In this document: positions 1 to 6,054 of the stretch, piece by piece
Layout: the number at the start of each line of letters is the position of its first letter
Position numbering within the stretch: the first letter of the stretch is position 1
DNA from: Corallococcus exercitus
GTDB lineage: Bacteria; Myxococcota; Myxococcia; Myxococcales; Myxococcaceae
Length of the DNA stretch: 46,053 nt
NCBI RefSeq assembly: GCF_003611585.1
Contig: NZ_RAVW01000016.1
Span: 1 to 46,053 of the forward strand
Direction of reading: 5' to 3'
Program-made: the position numbers and the translations under genes
Notes under the pieces: generated by a model
Database searches by the model: none
The model's input: only the letters and a program-made list of their open reading frames with translations
What the model was told of the DNA's origin: nothing

Positions 1-669
1 CTCCCTTCGCCGCCCGCACCGTCCGCCAGTGCAGTACCGTCTCCGTCCGAGGTGCCCCCCGCCGTGAAGGAAAGTCCCTCTGTGCCTGCCCCCAAGAATC
101 CGTCCTCGAATCCGCCCGCTGCGAAGCCGCCCATGAAGTCCGTGCCCGCTTTCAGTCGTGGATTCCTCAAGAAGTGCGCGGAGGCGGGGGCTTTGGCCGC
201 CGCGCTGTTGGGCTGTCCCGCGCAGCAGGTGCAGCCCACGCAGCAGAGTTGCACCACGGAGTCAGTGCGAAGCATGAAGAGGCTCGGCCTAATTGACGGC
301 ATGAGTCCCAACATCCTCGTTGATGCGAAGCAGCCCGACTTGGAATCGCCCGACGAATGCGAGGCCGCTGGCCGCGTGTGGCGAGACGGTGAGTGCCTGA
401 CCCTGCTGGGCGATGGGAAGATCGAGTCCGAAGTGCGGCGCACAATCGGCAGGTTGCCCGAGGGCTCGCGGCTCTACGGCCGAGTGTGGACGGAAGGGGC
501 GACGGTGGTGGGCCGCTACACCCGGGCCCGTCTGCCCAATGGCGCGGAACACGACGTCTGCGTGTCACTCTCGCTCAATGGAGGCTTGGACAAGCTGCCC
601 GGCTCCAAGCCCGGTGCTGCGCTCGTGCGTCCGGCAGACGGTGCGATCATCCTCGGAGGGGCGCAATAG
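1..669 (+). CDS. C-terminal tail of a Ser/Thr protein kinase-type protein (5' partial)
   Basis: The frame is open from the first base, so the gene begins outside the window; the first possible internal start is a GTG at 52. What is visible is a Pro/Ala/Ser-rich linker, a short Ala/Leu-rich hydrophobic stretch that ends in a Cys (LLGCP), and a soluble domain with the motifs LPEGSRLYGRVW, VVGRYTRARLPNG and GSKPGAA. From family knowledge, this linker/hydrophobic stretch/small domain layout is the usual C-terminus of large myxobacterial membrane-anchored Ser/Thr kinases, whose kinase domain would lie upstream. No kinase motif is inside the window, so the kinase assignment is inferred from the tail only. 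The next gene, 879-2033, is also kinase-like and on the same strand. Confidence 0.7.
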   Translation, partial: LPSPPAPSASAVPSPSEVPPAVKESPSVPAPKNPSSNPPAAKPPMKSVPAFSRGFLKKCAEAGALAAALLGCPAQQVQPTQQSCTTESVRSMKRLGLIDGMSPNILVDAKQPDLESPDECEAAGRVWRDGECLTLLGDGKIESEVRRTIGRLPEGSRLYGRVWTEGATVVGRYTRARLPNGAEHDVCVSLSLNGGLDKLPGSKPGAALVRPADGAIILGGAQ

Positions 670-878
670 GCTTTAAGCGCGAGGCTTTGAGCGCGGGGCG
701 TAATGGCGCGTTACAGAAAGTCGCCTGAAAAAATGCCCCCAATGGCTTCAGCCACGGTGTTGCAATAATGCCGAGTCTTCAACCCGTGGCGTCCTTCTCT
801 TTCGGGCCTACCTGCCAGTAATTTCCTTCCTGCGTGGGCGCGGCGTTCGCTCCCGCTCACCCGCAAGGAGATTGCCCT

Positions 879-2033
879 ATGCCGTACTCTGGTACTTCCC
901 TGTTTCCCGAAGGACTGGTGCTCTTTTCGCTCAAGGGTGCCACTTACGAAATGCTGGAAGACCTGGGCCCCGGTCATCATGGCGAGCGCGTCCTATCGGC
1001 CCTCCAGCGCGTCAAGGACAAGGTGGTCCGCCGAGTCATCCTCAAAGCGCTGCCGCTGTCTGACTCTGCGGCAGTGTGGAAGGAGGCACGCAAGCGACTG
1101 GAGGAAGAGATCCAGTTGGCCACCTTCCTCCGACACCCGAACATCGCCTGCGTCCATGGAGCGCACAAAGCCAAGGGCACCCTGTTTGTCATTACGGAAG
1201 CTGTCGCCGGCTTCTCGCTGAATACACTCCTTGACGTCTCGGCAGCGCGGGGGAGCTACTTCCCCGAATCCTTCATGCTGTATGTCGGGGCCAGGATTGC
1301 GGGGGCCCTGGCGCACGCGCACACCTGCCGGAGTGCGCAAGGGGAGCCACTGAAAATCGTCCACCGGGCGATTGACCCGACACGCATCCGAGTCACCTTC
1401 GATGGACAGGTCAAATTGACGGACTTTGGCGTGGCGTCCGCACGACTTCCCGGCCAGCGCACCACGCGTCGTCCCGGCACCCGGGGCGAAGTCTTTTGGG
1501 CTTCTCCGGAGGCATTGCTAGGCCAGCCCGAGGACGCGCGTTCGGATTTGTTCATGCTGGGAATGGTGCTGCTGGAGTTCGCCACCGGCAAACACCTGCT
1601 CAGTGCCTACAACCTGCTGCCAAAGGATTTATGGGTGTTGGTCCCGGAAGGGGAAACGGAACCGCTGCGCAGTGCCATCGCACGGATGAGGAACGCATGG
1701 CGCGGGGTCGATCCGGAGGAGACGATATTGCGTGCGGCCACCTTCACCCCGGCCGATGTAGAAGCGGCAACACAAACGCTTTCAGAGCCCACGCGGGCTG
1801 TCTTTCGCAAGCTGCTGCGGCGTAAACCAGCAGAGCGGCACATGTCCGCGCTGACGCTGCAAGACGATTTGGCGAAGGTGCTGCGCGCGCGCGGGAGCTT
1901 CACCGCCAGGATGGCTTCGCAGGAGATTCAAGCGGCACTGCGAGGAGCTGGCCAAGCGATGGCCGAGGATGAGGAAGGCCCAAAGAGTTTGAGGCATCAA
2001 GACTTCATCACGACGGAACCAAGCCCGGCATGA
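879..2033 (+). CDS. Ser/Thr kinase-fold protein, probable pseudokinase
   Basis: This 384-aa cytosolic protein has a protein-kinase fold. The ATG at 879 is preferred over upstream in-frame starts because an AAGGAG ribosome site lies at 865-870. The beta-3 lysine (ILKAL, K56), the DFG Asp (D182, LTDFGVAS) and an SPE version of the APE motif (209-211) are present. The catalytic loop is VHRAIDPTRIRV: the HRD aspartate is Ala (164) and the loop Asn is Arg (169). By family knowledge the HRD Asp is the catalytic base, so this may bind ATP but is unlikely to be a normal kinase; a role as scaffold or allosteric partner is inference. The glycine loop (LGPGHHGE, about 29-36) is weak. No membrane segment is seen. 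It lies downstream of a kinase tail on the same strand with a 209-bp gap. Confidence 0.85.
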   Translation: MPYSGTSLFPEGLVLFSLKGATYEMLEDLGPGHHGERVLSALQRVKDKVVRRVILKALPLSDSAAVWKEARKRLEEEIQLATFLRHPNIACVHGAHKAKGTLFVITEAVAGFSLNTLLDVSAARGSYFPESFMLYVGARIAGALAHAHTCRSAQGEPLKIVHRAIDPTRIRVTFDGQVKLTDFGVASARLPGQRTTRRPGTRGEVFWASPEALLGQPEDARSDLFMLGMVLLEFATGKHLLSAYNLLPKDLWVLVPEGETEPLRSAIARMRNAWRGVDPEETILRAATFTPADVEAATQTLSEPTRAVFRKLLRRKPAERHMSALTLQDDLAKVLRARGSFTARMASQEIQAALRGAGQAMAEDEEGPKSLRHQDFITTEPSPA

Positions 2034-2127
2034 GCCTGCCTCTCAACGGACAGCGCCATGGGGTGGACGCCACGTCGCTTTGAATTCGTGGAGCCCCCGC
2101 CCGGCGCTCAGGAGTGGCAAGCGCTAG

Positions 2128-2229
2128 GGGCTGTCCCTGATCTCCGGTCCGGAAATTCAACCTGCCGGATCGAACATCGGGGTTGGACCCAGCTTCGGGG
2201 TTGGACCCAGCTTCGAGGTGCATCAGGAG
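2128..2229 (+). repeat. Left long inverted repeat of the cassette
   Basis: This is the left end of the CTAG-flanked cassette and pairs with 3226-3309. The first 63 bases match the reverse complement of the right end with 3 differences. It is 18 bp longer than the right copy because of a perfect tandem duplication of an 18-bp unit (2178-2195 and 2196-2213, each reading CGGGGTTGGACCCAGCTT). Confidence 0.9.
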
Positions 2230-2274
2230 CTACCCGTTACGACAAGACAGCGACCTGCTACCTCGGTTTGGGAG
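2227..2274 (+). pseudogene. Transposase C-terminal fragment (IS5-like)
   Basis: Reading right from the left repeat, the frame gives ATRYDKTATCYLGLGVSL. The R-Y-D-K-T-A segment is typical of the extreme C-terminus of IS5-family DDE transposases. The similarity stops after about 16 codons. It faces away from the adjacent inverted repeat, which does not fit a simple internally deleted IS. The short length limits certainty. Confidence 0.5.
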
Positions 2275-2986
2275 TCTCTTTGCGAAAAGGGTGCGGTAAT
2301 TTCAATGCATTCCGAGCGAAGTTGCACTCTGCGTAATCTTTGCCAATGCGCTTTATCATCGCGGGCTGGTCACCTTCAAAATTCTCTTGTTGGAGAAGAT
2401 AAAATGCAAACCGATCTCCTTGAGCTAAAAGGCAGTCAGCCTCAGCATAGCCCGACGTTTGTGCCGAGAAACCCCAAGTAGCAACACCGGAAAACTGCTT
2501 GCCCTCGGCGTCCTCTAAAATTACCTCTTGAACAGGCACCTTCTTCTCAACAAGAGCGCCGGGCTCTCTCCAATTTCGATACTTGCCATCAGCTCCTTTT
2601 TGGAGGACCAACTCGCTTCCCCAACTCCGGGGGGCATTGGCTCCAATCACCGTCAAAAATCGGAAACGAGGCCCGACGCAGATAGCACCAGTTCTGCGGT
2701 GGATGAATTTGAGACCTGTGGCATGGAAGTCGGCTTTTCCTAGCTCGTCGTCTTTCTTGACCGTCTGCGTGCAGTTCGAGTCGTCAGGGCCATAACGGAA
2801 AAGATGCACGTGGTGCAGCTCTTCGTCCTGATCTCTAAGCGTGACATAAATCGAGCCTTCGCCTCCAGGTTCAATGGCTACAACTACGTAGTCTGTGGTC
2901 GATGCTCTGGCATGCCGACGAGTAGTAGTCGTCACTTGGGGGGTGCAAGCCAGGATAAAGATCGCGAGTAAGGAACATGATTTCAT
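2258..2986 (-). CDS. Lipoprotein of unknown function, cassette passenger
   Basis: This is a 242-aa protein with a short signal peptide and a lipobox ending in Cys14 (IFILAC), so a lipid-anchored envelope protein is expected. No enzyme domain is recognised. Base composition is more AT-rich than the flanking genes, consistent with transfer. It is the only intact gene in the CTAG-flanked cassette. The last codons (PHPFRKETPKPR) run antisense through the transposase-like fragment at 2227-2274, so the natural C-terminus may have been replaced when the cassette formed. Function is unknown; a cargo role is inference from position. Confidence 0.75.
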   Translation of the reverse strand: MKSCSLLAIFILACTPQVTTTTRRHARASTTDYVVVAIEPGGEGSIYVTLRDQDEELHHVHLFRYGPDDSNCTQTVKKDDELGKADFHATGLKFIHRRTGAICVGPRFRFLTVIGANAPRSWGSELVLQKGADGKYRNWREPGALVEKKVPVQEVILEDAEGKQFSGVATWGFSAQTSGYAEADCLLAQGDRFAFYLLQQENFEGDQPAMIKRIGKDYAECNFARNALKLPHPFRKETPKPR

Positions 2987-2994
2987 CCGCCAGA

Positions 2995-3180
2995 TTAGAG
3001 TCTAGTCGCCTGTGCTGACGCAACTGAGAATGGCTGAAGCATCAACCGCCACTGCACGCCCGTCTTCACGCGCCAGATGACGGCGTTGATGAAGTCGCGT
3101 TCCCCACGCTTCGAGGGAGGACCGCTGCGCGAGCCCAGCAAGGGCTCGATGCGGCTCCACTCGGCATCGCTCAGTTCATG
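2995..3180 (-). pseudogene. IS5-family transposase N-terminal fragment
   Basis: The minus frame gives HELSDAEWSRIEPLLGS, then PPSKRGERDFINAVIWRVKTG, the N-terminal domain (DUF4096-like) of IS5-family transposases. A stop precedes the His codon and no ATG is in frame, so the start is lost or lies at a changed codon. Similarity fades after VQWR near 3030 and the frame ends at TAA (2995-2997). The inverted repeat CCAGCGT...ACGCTGG (3192-3217) lies just upstream. Confidence 0.8.
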
Positions 3181-3225
3181 TCAGCGCACAGCCAGCGTTG
3201 AACATGCCTGACGCTGGCTGGCAAC

Positions 3226-3309
3226 CTCCTGATGCCTCTCGAAGCCGGGTCCAACTCCAATGTTCGATCCGGCAGGTTGAATTTTCGGACCGGAGATCAG
3301 GGACAGCCC
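3226..3309 (-). repeat. Right long inverted repeat of the cassette
   Basis: This is the right end of the cassette; its reverse complement starts GGGCTGTCCCTGATCTCC and matches 2128-2229 except for the 18-bp duplication in the left copy. The transposase N-terminal fragment begins about 45 bp inside it. Confidence 0.9.
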
Positions 3310-3313
3310 CTAG

Positions 3314-3837
3314 CTCGCCCGTGGGGCACTTGTCTCCCATCCGGCCCTCCGCCGGATGCGTTGAATGTCTTTGAGAGGTGAAGCCTCCCACTCTCCAGTG
3401 CGCCAACGGGCTCGCGCTCTGTCTTCTTCGCCTGACGGTGGTACATCCCCTTGGATACCTCTTCCCATTGGCCGAGTAGCGCCGAAAAACCTCTGCGCAT
3501 GCGGTGTTCATTGCGAGCTTTGCATTGTTCGGCCTGCCTCATAGGCCGCTTCGGCGCAGCGCTTCGCGTCCGAGGTGGTCCGGGGCTTGGGTCTGGCCAC
3601 CCTTGCGCACCGGATGGACACCACGGGGGCCGAGGTGACGCTCGGCGCGAGTGTCCACCGCGCACCGGGCAAGCTCCACGGCCCCGAGGTAGTTCTCTAC
3701 ACGGGCCCTGGCCGCCACTGCGCACCGGGCAGGCTCCACGGCGCCCGGGTGGTGCTCGGGGAGGCCCGATCCGCTGGGTTCTGGTCGTGGCCCTGCCTCG
3801 CCCTGGAGGATGAAGCTCTTTCCCGCTGGGGGGCTTG
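3314..3837. repeat. Gene-poor stretch with tandem ~60-bp repeats before sitA
   Basis: No convincing gene lies here. From about 3558 to 3765 there are three to four diverged units of 55-60 bp with the core CTCCACGGCCCCGAGGT and a boundary GCGCACCGGG (boundaries at 3605, 3660 and 3720). The same unit recurs at 5777-5850 directly after the sitA/sitI pair and in part near 8656-8694 after the helicase. The segment 3314-3557 shows nothing recognisable. Confidence 0.7.
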
Positions 3838-5187
3838 ATGAGGGTACATCGCGCTATCGCGCTACTCCTGCTGGTTTGGCTGACAGGCTGTGCCTCAGGG
3901 CGCGTGGTGCGCTTGGAAACGGGCCAGGGGCCGCCCATCGTCTTCACGCCTCACAGCGGCGATGCCGGGTCGGTGGAGGTGGAGCGGCGCGAGTTCAAAG
4001 CGGCCGTGGCGAGGCTGGCGCGGGGCGTGAGGCTCCCGGCCAATCCCGAGCAGGCCGCGCGGCGCCTGATGGGCGTGGACGCCCGAGGCGGCACGTACCT
4101 CTTCGATCCGCGCACCCGGCGGATGACGCCATTGGAGGGGGCGGCACTGGCCTCCGACATGCCGCCAGCGGAGGTGGAGCTGACGCGGGCATATCTGCGT
4201 TGGTGCGAGCGCACCGGGCGCAAGGGCGACTGTCTGCGCTTGCTGGCGGACAGTCCCACCGTCACCGGAGACGGGCGCTATGCGCTGGCCATGGCCATGG
4301 CTCAAGGTGTGGTCCTGGAAGAGATGCTAGATGCCTTCAAAGACATGGCTGACCCGCACGCGGCGCTCTCGGCGGCACTGTGGACCATGACCTTCTATCT
4401 AGTCCTCTGGTCGGTGCCCGAGCCCGTGTCCAAGGGCCTGGCTGCCGTGATGACGGCGACAGCCATTGTCTACCTCGGGGTGGACACCTTCTGGACGCTG
4501 ATCGCGGGCTTCAAACGGCTGGTGGAAGAGGCGGACCGGGCCACCACGTTTGACGAACTCCGCGATGCGGGTGAGGGCTACGGCAAGGTGATGGGCCGGA
4601 ACGCGGCGCGGGCCTTCGCGCTGCTGGCGACGGTGGCCGTCGGTAACACGGCTGCGGGCTTCGCCTCGAAGGTGCCGACGCTGCCCGGTTCAGCCCAGGC
4701 GGCAGCGCTGGCCGGGGGCCGCGCGGGTATCCGCCTTGCCGCCGTGGGCGAAGTGGGAGCGGTGGCGGTGACGGGCGAGGCTGTCACCGTGGCGCTGGCC
4801 CCCAACGCGGTGGCCATGACGGCACGGGCCATGGGGGGCGCGGCTGCCGCACCGGTAGACGCGAAGGGCCATGACCACCACATCGCTACGAACAAGTGGT
4901 GGAAGTCCACGAACAATGACGGCCCGTGGTCGCCTGAGTTTCAGAAGATTTTCGACAAGGCGGGCATGTCGCTGGACGACCCGGCCAACATCGTCCACGT
5001 CAAGGGCCACAAGGGGCCGCACCCGCTGGCGTACCACGAGCGAATTTTCGAGCGGCTGACTGGTGCGACAAGAGGGTGCCGCACCATGCAGCAATGCCGC
5101 GAGGCGCTGACAGAGGAACTCCGCAAGTTGGGGCAGGAAATAGCCACTCCAGGCACCAAGCTCAACAGGCTGGTGACGGGCACCTAG
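3838..5187 (+). CDS. sitA: SitA-like lipoprotein toxin with AHH-type nuclease domain
   Basis: This 449-aa lipoprotein has a signal peptide ending in the lipobox LTGC (Cys18). The ATG at 3838 is preferred to the TTG just before it. The middle part has hydrophobic segments (about 180-220 and 260-330). The C-terminal 110 residues carry GHDHHIATNKWW (His345, 347, 348) and a later His400 (AYHERIFERL), the pattern of AHH-family HNH-type nucleases. By family knowledge, Myxococcus SitA toxins are lipoproteins passed between kin cells by TraA/TraB outer-membrane exchange and kill recipients lacking the cognate SitI. Lipobox, central region, nuclease tail and an adjacent immunity-type gene fit that layout. 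Assignment to SitA is by architecture, and the nuclease activity is inferred. Flanking tandem repeats suggest cassette exchange. Confidence 0.8.
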   Translation: MRVHRAIALLLLVWLTGCASGRVVRLETGQGPPIVFTPHSGDAGSVEVERREFKAAVARLARGVRLPANPEQAARRLMGVDARGGTYLFDPRTRRMTPLEGAALASDMPPAEVELTRAYLRWCERTGRKGDCLRLLADSPTVTGDGRYALAMAMAQGVVLEEMLDAFKDMADPHAALSAALWTMTFYLVLWSVPEPVSKGLAAVMTATAIVYLGVDTFWTLIAGFKRLVEEADRATTFDELRDAGEGYGKVMGRNAARAFALLATVAVGNTAAGFASKVPTLPGSAQAAALAGGRAGIRLAAVGEVGAVAVTGEAVTVALAPNAVAMTARAMGGAAAAPVDAKGHDHHIATNKWWKSTNNDGPWSPEFQKIFDKAGMSLDDPANIVHVKGHKGPHPLAYHERIFERLTGATRGCRTMQQCREALTEELRKLGQEIATPGTKLNRLVTGT

Positions 5188-5197
5188 TAGGGCCAGA

Positions 5198-5776
5198 ATG
5201 GTCAACATGCCGAAGCGGTACTTCAAGCTTGCCGTCGATATGTCCGTCAAGGGCCGTTGGTCGCTCGGAATGCTCGCGGATCTTCAGGGCCGGGAGTTGG
5301 ACGACCCGTGGGCGTTCACGGATGGAAGGCCCCTTCCCGACCCGGGACGCTTGACGCTTCCCGTTACCAACCCGGGAAGGGCGGTGGACTTCAGTTATGG
5401 GGGCATCGCTACCCCGGTGGTACATCCCAGGGTCGCGTCCGTCTTCGCCCAGCTCGCTCCCGAGGACGTACAGCTCTTCCCTGTGTGGATTGAGGGTCAA
5501 CCTGAGCCGTTCTGCGTCCTCGTAGCCAACAAGTTGATTCGCTGCATTGACAACGAGGCTTGCGAAGAGGTCCAGATATGGACGCCAGAGGATGGGCGAC
5601 CTGAGAAGGTCGGACAGTACCGGGATATATGGGGCTTGCGCATTGCCCCCTCGAAGGTGGCCGACTTCAAGGTGTTCCGTACCTGGGGATGGCCCATCGT
5701 CCTAATCGTCCGCGAGGAAGTCCGCGACGCACTTGAGCGCATGGGCGCCACGGGAACGAAGTTTGAAGAAGTTTGA
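5198..5776 (+). CDS. sitI: SitI-like immunity protein (DUF1629/Imm11-type)
   Basis: This 192-aa cytosolic protein starts 10 bp after the toxin gene on the same strand, the usual toxin-then-immunity order. The N-terminal MPKRYFKLAVD followed by G-R-x-L-DDPW, and the central PEDVQLFPVWI, match the DUF1629-type immunity proteins paired with myxobacterial lipoprotein toxins. The annotated start is the ATG at 5198; the ATG at 5207 (giving MPKRYFKL) fits the family's usual N-terminus better and may be the real one. Its expected job is to bind and block the AHH-type nuclease of the upstream gene in the producing cell. Pair specificity is inference from adjacency. Confidence 0.8.
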   Translation: MVNMPKRYFKLAVDMSVKGRWSLGMLADLQGRELDDPWAFTDGRPLPDPGRLTLPVTNPGRAVDFSYGGIATPVVHPRVASVFAQLAPEDVQLFPVWIEGQPEPFCVLVANKLIRCIDNEACEEVQIWTPEDGRPEKVGQYRDIWGLRIAPSKVADFKVFRTWGWPIVLIVREEVRDALERMGATGTKFEEV

Positions 5777-5860
5777 GGGCAGGTGCCACGGCTCTGAGGT
5801 GGTTCTCGGTGCCAGTGCTGGTCGCCGCTGCGCACCGGGTGGGCTCCACGGCCCAGGGAG
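5777..5860. repeat. Second copy of the ~60-bp repeat, after sitI
   Basis: About 1.4 units begin directly at the end of sitI: a core GCCACGGCTCTGAGGTGGTT, then the boundary GCGCACCGGG and a second partial core GCTCCACGG. Together with 3558-3765 this brackets the toxin/immunity pair with the same repeat family in the same orientation. Confidence 0.7.
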
Positions 5861-5868
5861 CGTCGCGT

Positions 5869-5890
5869 ACCCTCCGGGAGAGCAGCCTAC
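5869..5890 (+). repeat. 22-bp direct repeat, left copy
   Basis: A 22-bp word that starts ACCCTCCGGGAG and ends AGCAGCCTAC. It recurs without mismatch at 8720-8741, so the two copies bracket the helicase-nuclease gene. Confidence 0.85.
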
Positions 5891-6054
5891 CTGTGGCGGA
5901 CACTCGCGTAGGTGCTAGGATAAAACGTGACTGTGCCGTTCATTCGTCCGAATTACTGCTCGGCTGCATTAAGTTCATCAGCGCAACGGCCCACCAGTCG
6001 CCCGAAGCTGCTTTAAGCACGCGAATCAAAACCTGACGGAGGCAAGCCCAAACC

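Larger units (their letters stand above)
2124..3313. mobile_element. IS5-family-derived cassette with CTAG target duplication
   Basis: The element proper is 2128-3309 (1182 bp). Each end starts GGGCTGTCCCTGATCTCC and is flanked directly by CTAG (2124-2127 and 3310-3313), which fits a 4-bp target duplication of the type used by IS5-group elements. The two ends match for about 84 bp as inverted repeats with few mismatches, far longer than an ordinary IS terminal repeat, so both probably come from the same end of one IS in opposite orientation. Inside are a fragment resembling a transposase C-terminus reading right, a lipoprotein gene reading left, and a transposase N-terminal fragment reading left. 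No intact transposase is left, so any movement would need one supplied in trans. Confidence 0.75.

Noticed and set aside
3558-3765. CRISPR-like array
   Set aside because: Units are contiguous, diverged and GC-rich, with no constant repeat/variable spacer pattern and no cas genes.
3297-3947. Minus-strand 216-codon open frame over the repeats before sitA
   Set aside because: The translation simply reads the tandem repeat and the cassette end, and overlaps the sitA signal peptide.
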